Positions 1 to 13,600 of a stretch of 64,000 bases of DNA are shown piece after piece. The DNA lies in assembly GCA_036346205.1 (NCBI GenBank), contig JARFJB010001598.1, positions 1,373,001 to 1,437,000 on the forward strand, written 5' to 3'. The notes under the pieces are model-generated. The model worked only from the letters and a program-made list of their open reading frames with translations, did not search any database and was not told where the DNA came from. Source of the stretch: Vesta saturnalis. Lineage: Eukaryota; Arthropoda; Insecta; Coleoptera; Lampyridae. Each line of letters begins with the position of its first letter. Within the stretch, counting starts at the first letter, position 1. The translations under genes and the position numbers were made by a program.

Positions 1-599
1 TGACAGACATGGCGTACCCTTTACTAACGTTGAAATAATTAAGTGTTGTTATGTTTTAACTAAGATAATGAAATATCTCAAAAGTGGTTGGATTTAGGTA
101 TAGGGAATACTGATACCAAACGAATTGGTTTAAAAAAATACAGCGGAAAATGTAATAAAATACAGGGTGTTCTATTTAAAGTAAGCAACTTATAAATGAT
201 TTAAATTGTGCTTGTTGGCGTCTAAGTTTAAAACACCCTGTATGAAATATCAATGAGATGGATATATGGAGTTAACGGGCAAGCGCTTGTTGTTTATTGG
301 TTACAATTTCACGTCACTAGCTTCGTTATTAATGGAGATATCGTTATTCAATGTGGACTAGGATTTTTTCAAAATTTAAAAAAATCGAAATATCTCGAAA
401 ATACTTCATTTTTGGTATAGGACATTGTGCACAAATTTTATCTAGAATTTCATGTAGAATTCGAAAATAAAATAAAAAATATTAGGTTCTATTTAAAATA
501 ACAAAGTTGACGTCTACTTCCGATATAACCGGAAGTGCCACATTCAGGACAATATTATATTTGAACTCAGCGTCATCCAAAACCTACAGCTTCGTAATT
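1..599. other. Intron sequence with a short palindromic element
   Basis: No gene seen. At 162-245 an 80 bp unit is bounded by ATACAGGGTGTT and its inverted copy AACACCCTGTAT, the usual ends of small insect MITEs. A further small palindrome (ACTTCCG...CGGAAGT) lies near 513-533. Confidence 0.5.
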
Positions 600-1765
600 T
601 CAGATTTTTAACATAACTGTATCCGCCATTACTTTAAACAAAATCCTTCGCGCCGCCACATCCTGTATAGTATTCGCCAAAATAAACAGTACCGAAAACA
701 ACTTTAGTAATTTTTTAATTTTTGTATTTACATATTCAAAATGGGCACCATTACGGCGTAAACAAGCTTCATAGCGATTTTGCATATCATAGAACACATT
801 CATAAATAGTGGTTGACGCAGTTGTTGGAAATACTGACTATCATGATACCCCAATTGTATGTAACAGGTGACGTAAGGTCAGGCAAAAGGGTAATCGAGG
901 TCCGTTCCACGAGAAATTATTCCAAAATGCTCGCGGAAAAGTTCTAATGGCAGTATGGGTTGTGGCGCCATTCTGTTGAAACCATTGCCTGTTCAACTGT
1001 AAATTTCATGCGCGGCAAAATTTCTTAAATCTCTCACAAAAGGCATGATGATATTCTACTTATAACCGCTCTTGATTTACTTTAACTGTGTGTTGATTCC
1101 GTCATCAACAAAATAGGACCTTATTATACCGTGCCCCGATACGACACACTAAATCGTAACCGAGCACTGTGAAATGTTTTTCTGCAATGAAGTCAGGGTG
1201 TTCAAATCCAATAAATCGAGTTGTTTGTCTATTGATATGGCCATTTAAGTGAACATGACTTTCGTCTGAAAACCATACATTTTCAAGTATCTTCATATAC
1301 TAGGCTCAACACTCATCCACAATAAACTTTTCTTCTTGAACGCTTGTCCACAGCGTTTACTCCTTTGCCAGTTTGAACACGATGTGGATAACCACCAATG
1401 CCTTTGAACATTCTACGTGTGGATGTTTCACTGATGTTTAATTTATACGCAGTTCGTCGAATACTACTTTGTGGAGACTGCTAAACCTGGTCAAGAACCC
1501 GTTCTTCATTATAGTTGGAACAAACTGTTCTTCGACGACCTTAAGAACCGTTACGCTGACACAACACACTACCAGTGCGACGAAATTTCTCAACAATTGC
1601 TAACGTTACGCTTTTACTGGGTGCAGCTTTATTAAATTGCTTCCGGTATGTTTCAATATTCAAACTTGGGCCATTGCCTCGTCTACTTCCGTATGAACGG
1701 AAATAATGTTCTACTATAAGTACCTTTTCCTCAGCTGTTAGAACGATTTTAGAATGATTTTAACA
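600..1765 (-). pseudogene. Decayed DUF4817-type DNA transposon transposase
   Basis: Read on the minus strand from about 1765 to 600, pieces in several frames line up as one protein. The N-terminal helix-turn-helix starts TAEEKVLIVEHYFRSYGSRR and continues SKSVTLAIVEKFRRTGSV. The catalytic-domain piece is WFSDESHVHLNGHINRQTT with the first DDE aspartate in FSDE. The C-terminal piece is QNRYEACLRRNGAHFE. This order is typical of insect Tc1/mariner-superfamily elements annotated with a DUF4817 domain. Stops and frameshifts separate the pieces, so it is dead. No clear terminal repeats were found. Confidence 0.8.
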
Positions 1766-2199
1766 CGAGCGTAATATTTTATGACAGTCAATGACAAACA
1801 AGCCAATCATAACAGACTCGCCTAAGCCATTCCGTGGTCCTTCATATTTCGGTACTGTTTATTTTCTCGAATACCCTAGCTTCAAGCGCTTAAATTAACG
1901 CGTAGCACCTAAATTCCTGAATTTTCTTTTAGGAAGCTTTTATCCTTTACAATCGCGCTCTTATCCATCGTTTTCTGTCATTTCATAATGTACTTGCATA
2001 GGATAGAGAACAATTATATCGCATGTGGTGTAATTAATTTTGATTACTTAATCAGCATAACACTAATAATTTATCCTGTACTGTGTTGTCAATAATTCTT
2101 TAAGTTGGTACAGCTCTTAGAACATCAATGCAAGTCTAAAATGAATACTAAAACGGCTTTTGTGGGATGGTAATTAATTCTATCCTAACCGCTTAATCG

Positions 2200-5100
2200 T
2201 TTAGATCCAGTCGTGCCTGACTTAATTTTTATCATATACGAATACAGAATGCGAATTCAGATTCGAATATTAGTACGACTACGCATATGAATACAAATAT
2301 AAAGTTGAGTATGAATACGAATAATACGGGCACTAACACGAATACGTGGGCGGGTGGGTGCGTGCGCATGCGCGCGCTGTGTGTGGGTGTGAGGAAATGC
2401 GTGCGTGGGGAGGTGCGCGTGTGTGTGGGTGGATGTGTGTGACTGCGTATTCACAAATGGATACACATGACGAACAAAGATTCGAATTCAGAAATACTCC
2501 AATGCAGAAATTACACGAATATCCGAATACAAAAATACGCAAATGTACGAATACGCGAATTTGAATACGAACACATACGTATGTATGCATATGTGAATTC
2601 TCAAGTGCACGAATACCCGATTTCACAAATACGCGATTATACGAATACGCAAATGTTTAAATGCAACATTACCGAAATACGAATTCGAATACGAGCGTAC
2701 AAATACGATAATACATCAATACGGATACAAGAGCAGCCAATATTCGAATATAACAATTGGCGTATGTATAAATACATCAATACGCAAATGCTGGAATATA
2801 CCAATATGATGATACACTAATACATAGATACCAATACAAACGGACGAATGCACGAATACGAATACGAGAGTATGGCTATACGTTACGTGAATGTACGAAT
2901 ATCCAAATACAAGAGTACATATGTACACTAGTTCACTTATACAGATATGTATGAGAATCTGAATACGAATGCACATAACGAATACAATTCGTGAGACGTA
3001 TTGTACGGATACATAGAGGCACGAATACGCGAATGTCCGGAAACAATAATACGCGAATATTTAAATACAAGAATACGAATACACAAGTTACATACGCGAA
3101 TAAGCATACGAATTAATACACATATACAAATGTACATAACGAATACGAATACGTGGTTACGATTACATGTATACGACAATAAACGGATACGCTAAAACAT
3201 AACTACGAGTACGTATTTAAAAATTGATACACATTACGAATACGCGAACTAACGGAATCTAATACAGAAATGCATAAGTACACAAATACCGGAATACAAA
3301 ATATGCGAATTCATGAATATGCGGATTCAAATACGAGTATGTGTATGTGAATTTTCGATGCACGAATACGCGCTTTCACGAATACGCGAATATAAGAATG
3401 CACGAATACGCAAATGCAAATACGAATTCAAATTCGAATATGAACGTACGAATACCCGAATACAAGAACACGCGAGTATCGTGAATTCACGTGTGCACTA
3501 GTTCATTTGTGCAGATATGTATCCGAATCTCAATACGTATGCACAGAAAGAATACGAGTGTGTGAATACGAATACGTGAGATCTGTTGTACATATACGTC
3601 AATGCACGAATACGCGAATGTCCGGAAACAATAATACGCGAATATTTAAATGCAAGAACACAAGTAAGCTAATTAATACACATATACGATTTGGAATACA
3701 ATACAAATACACTAATACGAATATGCGCGTACGAATGCATACATACCTGAATAAAGGAATACGTGTATGCGGGAATATTTGAATGCACGAATACGACAAT
3801 ACATAAATACGAATGCGTATTTAAAAATGGGTACATACGAATACGTGAACTAACAAAGACTCGAAAACACAGGAATACCGGAATACAAAAGTATGAGAAT
3901 GTACAAATACATGAATACGCGAATTCGAATACGATCGCACGTATACACGGATACGAACGCATACGAATGTATGTGTGAATTCTCCAGTGCACGAATACGT
4001 TAATATACGAATACGCGAATACGCAAATGTTCGAATGCCCTAATGTTTGAATACGAATTTCAATTCGAGAACACGCGAATATCGCGAATACGTGAATTCA
4101 CGAGTACCAATGCGCGTGACCGCAAATACACGTGTGCATTAGTTCATTTATGCAAATATGTATCCGAATCTCAATACGTTACATATAAGGATCGCGAATA
4201 CGGATACACAACGAATATACGATTACGAATACGTAGTTATGATTGCACGCAATGCACGCGTACATAAAAACTCGAATACGTGTATTTAAATGCACGAATA
4301 CAACAATACATAACTGCGAATGCGCACAACGAATACAAATACGTAGACTAACAAAGGCTCGAATACAGAAATTTCTATATTTCTGCAAGTACACAAATAC
4401 CCCAGTATAAAAATATACGAATATACGACCGCATGAATACGGAAACGTACGAATATTCATGAGTACACAAATTAGAATATGGACGCATGAATACACGGGA
4501 TGAACAATTACGTATGTATATGTGAACTCTAAGAGCACGAAAACGCGTATATGCGAATACGCAAATATTCGAATGCCCTAATACCTAAATACGAATTCAA
4601 ATTCGAATGCGAATACGGTAATACGGATATGGTAACAGAAGTATGCCAATATCCGAATATACGCATTCGCGATTGTATGAATATGCGAATGTTTGAGTAA
4701 TTGAATTTGCTGATTCCCTAATACTCAAATACGAATACAAACGGACGAATACACGAATACAAATACGAGACTAGGAATGTACGTTACGTGAATGCACGAA
4801 TACCTGAATAAAAGCATACGTTAAAACCACAAATGCACGAATATATGAATACACGAGTACCAATGCGTGAGATCACAAATACACTTGTCCACTGATTCAC
4901 TTATGCACATATGTATTCGAATCTCAATACGAATGCACATAACAAATACGAATGCGCGAGACCTATTGTACGTATGCGTAAATGCGCACATGTTCTGATA
5001 AAGGAATACGCGAATATTCAAATACAAGAATACAAATACGCTAATGTGAATAAGCGAATACATGAATAAGCAAATTAATGTACTACACATACGAATTCGA

Positions 5101-8100
5101 GTACGAATGCACATAACGAATGAATGTTCGAGTGTACTAGTATGTTGATTCATTAATATACAAACGTACAAATATGAATACAAGAACACAAACGTAAGTT
5201 ACGAATACGCAAATATCCGAATACAAGAATACATAAATATACGTGTACTGCGTATTTACAAATATATTGATACTCGAGTGCACGAATGCACCACTTGCAA
5301 ATGCACGTGTATAAACAAACACAATGTGAATGTGCGAGTTCCCTACTTAGTGCACATACGAATGCAAATGCTAGAATACACAAATAATACGCAAGTATGA
5401 ATGCATGAATACCGGGATAGAATACGCGAATGCACTAATACACTAAATTACTCCATATGTATGAAATCGATCTGAACTCAGATAATATGAATGCGTCTAC
5501 GCGAGCACTAATTGACTTATATGTGAAATACAAGAATATGTGAATGCAAGAATACGAATACGCGAGTACTCTAATGTACTAATACGCAAATTCGAATACG
5601 AGTGCGAATGCAAGAATACGTGAATGCACAAATAACACCCACGGAATAATGCACTAGTAAGAACGCGCAAATACACAAATATGAATTTGAACAGAAATGC
5701 ACATAGCGAGTAAGAATGTACGAATACGTTAGCAATATTGGGCGTATATGCAAATGTACGGAATCCGTGAATACCCGAATACAAAAATTCACGATTGTAC
5801 GAATGAATACACAAATACGAATCCGAATACAAATGGATATAATGAATGTAAATAAAAGATTATGCGAATACACAAATAAACAAGTGCGATACACCCAAAT
5901 AGGAATGCGAATTAGAATGCGAATGCAGATAGCGAATACAAGTACGTGACCACTACGGGACGTATGTGTGAATTCACGAACACCCGAATTCAAGAATATG
6001 CAATTGCACGAACGCGCGAATTCGGTGATACATAAATATGAATGAAAATTTGAGTACGAATACACATAACGAACACTATTTGACGTATAGGTGAACGCAT
6101 GCACGCACCATACCTGACAAACAAGAAAACCCGATTGCAGAAGTACGCCAATACTCTAATAAATAAATACAAATTCGAATACGAGTACACATAGGAAATA
6201 CACGAATAATAGCCAAGAACGAATGCACGAATACGCGGTTACGAATGTACTAATACAGTAATACACATGCACAAATACAAATGCGAATGTAAATGCATAT
6301 AACCAATCTGATTGCACGAATACGCGATTGCAGTAATTCGCTAATAACTAATACACAAATACGAGTTCGAGCACGAATGAATATGCCAAAACGAATGCAA
6401 GAATACGCGAATACACAAATAATACGTGACTACGAATACACAAATACGCGATTGTGATAATACCCAATTGCACGAATACGCGAATACCCAAATAATACGT
6501 CACTACGAATACATAAATACGCAAATGGGATAATACCCGATTGCATCAATACGCGAATGCATAAATATACTAATTCATTAATATATAAATATGCGAATTT
6601 GAATACGAATGTGCGAATACCCGAATATAAGAATTCGCGATAGCACGAATCTGAAAGCGCGAGTACGGTATTGTACCCATACACAAATTCAAATTCGAAT
6701 ACAACTGCACATTACGAATGCAAATGTAAAAATACGCGAATGCACAAATCAATTGCAAGTAAGAACACACGAATACGCAAATGCACTAATACACAATTAT
6801 AAACGAATTCACATATCGAGTACGAATGTACGAATACGAATACGTGAGCATTACTGGACGTATACGTAAATGCAGGAATACGCAAGCATTATTTGACGTA
6901 TATGCGAATGGACGAATACTCGAATACGCGAATGCTCGAACATGATTGCACGATTACGCGAATGTCAAAATGCGCTAATTCATTGATACACAAATATGAA
7001 TGCGAACTGTAATACGAATGCATTTAACGAATAAGCGAGCACTAGGTGAAGTATAATATGAATACAAAAAAAATGCGATTGCACAAATACGTGACTCCAC
7101 GAATACGAGTATGCGAGTATGGATACAAGAGTACGCTAATACAATAACGTAAATTCGAATATGAATACACATATCGAATGACAAAGCAAGCGTGCGCTAA
7201 TAAACAAGTAATACACGAGTACGAATGCGTGATTACGCGATATACGCGCGGGTACGAATGCACTTACACATACAGAAAAATGAATTCGAATGTACGTAAC
7301 AAATGTAAATGCACATAACGAATACGAATACGCGAAACACAAATAATACTTGATTACGAATGTACGAATGTGCTAATAACACTAATGCACAAATACGAGT
7401 TCGAATACATGCGTATACCAATGCAAATGCAAGAATACGCGAATACACGAATAATGTGTGACTATGAATACACGAATGCGAGAAGCATACCTGGTTACTC
7501 TAATACGCGGTACGAATGCACGAATGTTCTAATTCACTAATACTCAAACATGAAACACAGCGAATACCATGTACGAATACGCGAGCTCTATAGGACGTAT
7601 ACGTGAGCACAAATACGCGAATACAAGAATGTACGATTGCAAGAAATACTTAAATACGCGAGTAATAATGTGCGAATGTACGCTAATATACAAATACGAA
7701 TTCGAATACGAGTGCACATAACGAATACGAATGTAAGAATAAGCGAATACACGAATCTTACGCGAGTACGATTGAACTAATACGTGAATGCACAAATACG
7801 AATGCATTAATACACTAAACACTAATGTACTAATACACTAATAGTAATACACCAATACACTAATTCGCGCGTAACGAATACGAGTTCTAATGCCATTGCT
7901 AACCTTAATACGAACGCGATTACCAATGCGAACACGGACACGGATGTCCAAACAAATGCGAATTCGAGAGCACATAGGAATATCATAGCAAATATTACCC
8001 AAACACGAACATGTATTCGAATGTGAAAACAAACACATGTGAACAATATAAAAATGCGAATACGAAGGAATTCGTACCGATACTAATACAAAGGCCGAGG

Positions 8101-8110
8101 TATACATTCG
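2200..8110. repeat. ~5.9 kb degenerate ACGAATAC-type satellite
   Basis: The whole stretch is built from variants of AATACGCG, AATGCACG and CGAATACG, stepping by 8 or 6 bases. CpG is frequent, unlike the AT-rich surroundings. Longer boxes recur: one beginning CACTAGTTCA-TTTATGCAGA and running into ATGTATCCGAATCTCAATAC occurs near 2927, 3497, 4136 and 4889 (steps of roughly 570, 640 and 750 bases). CGCGAATGTCCGGAAAC occurs near 3028 and 3613. In the second half a box like GAGCACTA--GGACGTATAC recurs near 5945, 6085, 6845, 6880, 7040 and 7580. Many chance reading frames (peptides like YTNTRIREY) arise on both strands and are not genes. Confidence 0.9.
2346..2448. repeat. G-rich / GT alternating insert at the satellite edge
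   Basis: About 100 bases of runs such as GGGCGGGTGGG followed by alternating purine-pyrimidine TGCGTGCGCATGCGCGCG and GTGTGTGGG. Composition is abruptly different from the satellite around it. It has G-quadruplex and Z-DNA potential by inspection. Confidence 0.7.
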
Positions 8111-8718
8111 AAAAAATACTTCACTAACATCAATACAAAATAATGCTAATAGAAAATAATTTGAGAGAAACTAGATAAAGGAATTGAATGTGATTGATGG
8201 TTACCGCATGTCTTGTTTAAAAAACGAAAAAATGTTAAATTGTATACTGTCTTTTTGAAAATTGTTGCTGTACTCCGACGTCGGTACACCTCTCAGAACG
8301 AGCGATAAACTGTTTCTTGCGGAATGCTTTTCAGTTTTTTTTTTGTGCTCACCTCTTCGATCGCTTGAAGTCGTTTTATTACTAGTTTTAAATTCGAAAC
8401 AACTAGTATACAAATCGCCAAACATACAATAAACCAAAATTATGAAATATCAAGAATACAAGATACCTAAAAATAGAATACCCAAAATACGATATATATA
8501 CCAAAAGTTAAACACTAAAAATACGATAACATACAAAATATTAGCTACGAAACACTAAAAATCGAAATAACCAAATATACGAGATCCTAAAAAAAATGTG
8601 GTGCACCAAAAACACGAAATACCATTGCATTAATACGATATTTAATCCTTCTGTTATTATTAGTTCGATGATCTGATCTAATCAACTGCACCATACGTTT
8701 TTGTTCTGTATTATAAGT
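8111..8718. other. Low-complexity AT-rich spacer
   Basis: From about 8430 to 8640 the sequence is a loose repetition of ACGA-A-ATACC-AAA words, possibly a decayed flank of the satellite. A 78-residue minus-strand frame (8201-8437) matches nothing I know. No gene called. Confidence 0.4.
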
Positions 8719-9072
8719 GTGTTGTAACTGTGGTTTCCTATTAGTGGAGTTGATCGGCCTATTTCCACAGTTTATGCTTTTGTAACTGTGGTTTCCTATT
8801 AGTGGAGTTGATCGGCCTATTTCCACAGTTTATGCTGTTTGTAACTGTGGTTTCCTATTAGTGAAGTTGATCGGCCTATTTCCACAGTTTATGTTTTTGT
8901 AACTGTGGTTTCCTATTAGTGGAGTTGATCGGCCTATTTCCACAGTTTATGCTTTTGTAACTGTGGTTTCCTACTAGTGGAGTTGACCGGCCTATTTCTA
9001 CAGTTTATGCTCGGCCTATTTCCACAGTTTCAGCATAAACTGTGGAAGGGCCAATCAACTCCACTAATACGT
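8719..9072. repeat. 58 bp minisatellite of hairpin units with an inverted terminal copy
   Basis: Five direct copies start at 8722, 8780, 8839, 8897 and 8955 (period 58-59). Each unit is bounded by AACTGTGG and CCACAGTT, so each can fold as a hairpin. A partial sixth copy (9011-9030) is followed at 9031-9070 by a copy in the opposite orientation, ending ACTCCACTAATAC. Confidence 0.92.
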
Positions 9073-10468
9073 TTTTGTCTTTACCTTACCTTTGACCGAT
9101 CATATTCTAAAGATCATCTACCATAACGAAATCATTCAAACACTCAAGGATAAGGTGCTCAATGTATTTTGTCGTAATTAAATTATAAGTATCGAAATAA
9201 GGCAGCTTATGGTAATTCTAGGGAAAACGGCGAATTAGTGATTAAGAATTTTGAAGAGCGCTATATTCTACTGAAGCGGACGCGCAAGTAATTGAGTCTG
9301 TGATATGTCAAAGGTCGTAATCCCTGAATATTCACCAGTTTTTTTAAACCTTTGATGACATTTGGCAATCAAAATGTCGAAAGTTGCAAACAAGTTAGCT
9401 AAATTAGTTGTGATTCCTATTGAAATAAAATTAAACATATTTTTTATAAATACCCTCTATACACTACAAGTAGCATACCATCAAATAAAAACGAGGTGCA
9501 TATGATTTTTGTTTTAATTTTATGTATAGATTGCAATTATTTTGTACACAATAGTAATAATCTTTTATATAAGTTAATTGTATAACCAATGCGGTAGTGT
9601 TGGTTTTAATAGTATATATTTTATAGATATTTTCTTAATTTAGAAATAGAATGGTTGACCTCTTTTTTAATTCGATTTCTTTTTGTCTCCCGAAAACGTC
9701 ACTAAATATGTGAAATTTTCACAAAACAATTGTGTTGGAGCATTGCTTGTTTTTTAGAGCAGGGAGAGACGAAGTTTTTAATTTGTCGTAGAACCAATAA
9801 GCAAAGGACATGGCCACCAATGTATTCTGTAACGGAAAAGGTGTAGAATGTCATCTATACACAATGAAGAATATAATTACGAGGGGCGGCATATACAAAT
9901 ACAACTAAAAGTGCTTCAAAAAAAAGAGATAGAAATCTGATAGAATGTAAACTAGGGGGCGTAGTAGAAATCTGATAGAATGTAAACTAGGAGGCGTAGC
10001 TACCGATGTAATTGTAGTCACTTTTGAACTAGAATGCTTATAGTTTATACATAAGGAACAGAAATATTGAATATTTGAATTTTATTGTTTGGCGCCCAAC
10101 GTGTAGCTCGGTCTTACCATTTGTACAATAGGGCCGTGACTTACGTTGCGTATAGGAGGCATTAACTGTCAATTCTCTTTGTATAAAGATTTTTTCCGAA
10201 ATGTCCAAATACGACAATTCCGAACAAAAAACAAAAACGAAATGGGCTTGGCTAATATTAACTAAATATAAACCACTCATAGGAGCGTTGTTTGGCAACA
10301 TGGGGTGTTGCAACTGTTACAAAGTACGTGAAAGTATTACTAAGATATACAGGTATGAATTAAACTCAAATCATCTGAAATCATTTCAGTTATTAAAATA
10401 GACTTCTTTTGAGTGATTCATTATAAAACCGTCTATACGTTTGTTATACTGTCTTTTTTTTTTCTTAG
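9073..10468. other. Intron sequence before the first visible Wdr62 exon
   Basis: AT-rich, no conserved exon found. Two small items: a 35 bp tandem duplication (AGAAATCTGATAGAATGTAA... at 9931-9965 and 9966-10000), and TTGGCGCCCAACGT at 10089-10102, the same box found repeatedly in the 58.9-60.9 kb repeat. A 66-residue frame at 10201-10401 resembles nothing in the family and is rejected. Confidence 0.6.
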
Positions 10469-10681
10469 GCATTTTCACCTAGCGGAAAATATGTTGTAAG
10501 TATAGGAACGCAACATGATATGATAGTAAATGTATGGGAGTGGAAAAATAATGTAAAAGTAGCAAGTAATAAGGTTAGTACCAAAGTTAAGGCGCTGGCT
10601 TTTGCGGAAAATGGTAGCTATTTTGTAACTGTAGGTAATAGACACGTAAAATTTTGGTTTCTCGAATATGGTAAAGCTAAG
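10469..10681 (+). CDS. Wdr62: Wdr62 exon a (WD blades; 71 codons, phase 0-0)
   Basis: Acceptor tttcttag precedes GCA. The exon reads AFSPSGKYVVSIG...VNVWEW, then ALAFAENGSYFVTVGNRHVKFWFLEYGKAK, which are two WD40 strands sets ending in the tryptophan of each motif. Donor is AAG|gtaaaa. The family protein continues N-terminally with a GHKYGV-like end of the preceding blade, which is not present in the 10.4 kb to the left, so the upstream intron is at least that long. Confidence 0.93.
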
Positions 10682-13600
10682 GTAAAAAACCAGCATATTA
10701 AATTATTATTAAATGAATTTTTTTAGTACAAAGAAGCAGTTCCTTTAATGGGTCGATCTGCTATTTTAGGAGAGCAACGTAACAATTATTTTTGTGATGT
10801 CGCTTGTGGTAAAGCCCAATGTGGTGATAGTACGTACGCTATTACACGATCAGGTTTACTTTGTGAATTTAATAATCGAAGACTGCTTGATAAGTGGGTT
10901 GAACTTAGGGTGGGTTTTGTTTCTTTTAATAATTAACATTTAATTTACTTTGTATTTCCAGACTTCAAGTGCCAATTGTATAGCTGTAGGTGAAACATAT
11001 ATATTTGTGGGCTGTGCTGAGGGAATTGTACGGTGTTTTGATCCTACTACCCTTAGATTTGTTACAACTCTTCCAAGGACACATTATTTAGGTGTTGACG
11101 TTAGCCAAGGTTTAAATATTACGTAAGTTACTAATGTAAACTGACGTAATAAAGACACAATTGACTATATGGGCATTGACTATATAAACAAAATAGACTT
11201 GAATGTATTTAACGGAGTTATGTGTGGTGTTTTTATTACGTCAGAGCTATGTCAGATTTTGGTGTTTGTGGTTTACGCGTACAGATGACAGAAAGGAACG
11301 AGGACGTTAATGTGACGTGGTCCAATCGTACTGGGAGTAGTGTATCCGCATCCTCTTGTAGTCATCTGTACGCGTGTACTCAGAGGTATCTGAATGATGT
11401 TTCTTTTTGTATGGTACTTTGTAGGCACATGTCATCACCTCCTCCAGATGCCAAATATCCTGATACCATTGCAATTACTTATGATGAATCTAGTAAAAAA
11501 TTAACTTGTATATATAATGATCACTCCATATATGTTTGGGATATACACAATATTAAAAGGGTATGACAGTCGTATGCAATAACGGTGTTAGTGTAATTTT
11601 TTATTTAGGTAGGAAAATCACATTCGTTTTTGTACCATTCTGCTTGCATATGGGGAGTTGAAATGTCACCTCCCCATTGTCCTTTACCACCTGGTAGTTT
11701 TTTAACATGTAGTTCAGATGATACGATACGGGTATGGACTTTAGATAAATTAAATGATAAAAACTCAAGAGGAATGTATCAAAGAAATATCTACAGCAAT
11801 GTAAGTCAGATAGATTTTTTAATGAAGGTAATCAGTCAGAATTTTTTAGGATTTACTGAAAGTTGTTTACATTGATTCTGATATGGCTTACTTAAAAGAT
11901 CTGGACATTTCTACTAATAACACTGGAAGTGATAAACAAGATACATCGTATGATGGACGTAATGGTGTAAGAGCTATTAGAATTAGTCCTGATGGTAAAC
12001 AGTTAGCGTCTGGAGATAGAGCTGGTATTTTAACTAATTATTGTTTACATAAGGGATCTTATGTCATATTTAAGGTAATATAAGAATTCATGAAACAAAG
12101 GGAATGACCGAAGATTGCAAAATTGAAGCTCACGATGCTGAAGTTTTATGTTTAGAATATACTCAAACTGATACGGATCAAAAATTATTAGCAAGTGCTA
12201 GTCGTGATAGACTGATTCATGTATTTGATGTAAATAAGGTTTGTGTTTACAACAAAGGCTTTCTTGCGTTATTGATAAACAGAGTTTTATAATTACTCAT
12301 TCACGAAAGTGTTTACAAGGTACATTTAGGGTATCTTGCACAAGTAAATATTAATCGTGAGAACAATTAAAAATTGATTAATTAAATCTACAATTTCAAT
12401 GTTTTAAGAAAAATGTGTAAGGAATTTATAGAAGTGAGTTTGTAAATTGCTTAAGAAATTGCTTGAAACAGGTGATTATAATCTTTCCAGGGTTTCGTTA
12501 GTTGACGATAGTACTGTAATACAGATTTTCATTAGAATTACTGGAGAGCTAACAGAAGTGAGTGCATGAATATACAATAAAATAAAAAAATTTAATTTTT
12601 ATGGTGATAATAAGAAAAAAATTAGCTAAGAAATACATTGCATGCTTACAATGTATACTTTTATGCTTGAAGATAATTCATGCATAATTAATTACAGTTC
12701 AATTATTGTCGTGTTACATTAGAGCGATTGATTAATCTTGTGATAAAAAGTACAAGACAGACATTGGGTTAGATTTATTTATTCTTATATGTGCAAAGAA
12801 TAATAAATTACATGAACCAAATACTTTACTACTAGTCAGTAAAGTATTTTCATGAACTAAGATTTAGGCGACGTAAATCTGGATTAAATCAGCAAAGTAT
12901 CTTTTAATTAATATTTTTATCGTCAGATGTCCCCACATAAATTTCCATAAAATGTCAAAGAAAGTTGAAGATTATTGAATGTTTTTTATATTTTAAACTA
13001 GAAAAATTATCTGTTATATCCACTTATTTTATTGATAAAGTCAAAAATATTTTACTGCGACTGTGAATTGTTATAAATTAGGACATGGTTTGATTACAAT
13101 TACATATATAACACATAACATATATTTGTAAGTAAACAAATACTTTTTGTTTATTATAAATTAAATCATTTCAGGTGGAAAAATTAAAGTTGCAATTAGT
13201 TTATTCTCAAGATTTACATCAACCCTTCTAGAAGCATATTTATTGCTTTGTAATCAACATAATTGTTGTAGATACTTTACGATAACATAAATATCGATAC
13301 ATTTGTGATTATTTCATTCTTGTAGAAGAAAGTGTGTACAGTGTAATGTAGTTCGAAGTTCGACGAAATTATAGATGTTAAATATTTTAATTTAACACAT
13401 AGTTTAAATAGATTTCATATTGCTCCAAAATGAAAAACAATTTACGTAAATCAGTGCCGGGTGGCCAACTAAGAACGGCCTTCGGCCATATCTCAGGAAT
13501 GGATTATAGCACAGGTTCGGGAAAAAAAATTTTATAATAAAAGTGGCCTCGAGAAACGCCTGTAAATTATTTTCAGAATTGTAGGTCCACCGCTAGAGGG

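Noticed and set aside
2257..8107. Dozens of 60-177 codon frames in the satellite on both strands
   Set aside because: They are translations of the repeat (endless YTNTRIR or CIRIRI words) with no start context, domain or codon bias; several overlap on both strands.
8719..9012. CRISPR array
   Set aside because: Units are contiguous 58 bp repeats with no variable spacers, and the sequence is a eukaryotic intron.
10201..10401. 66-codon frame as a 5' exon of Wdr62
   Set aside because: No similarity to the N-terminus of the family, no donor in the right phase for exon a, and it runs into a stop.
11222..11424. Upstream extension of exon d
   Set aside because: Open by chance; the family passes directly from GVDVSQGL to the YPDT block, and the exon c donor and exon d acceptor fit in phase.
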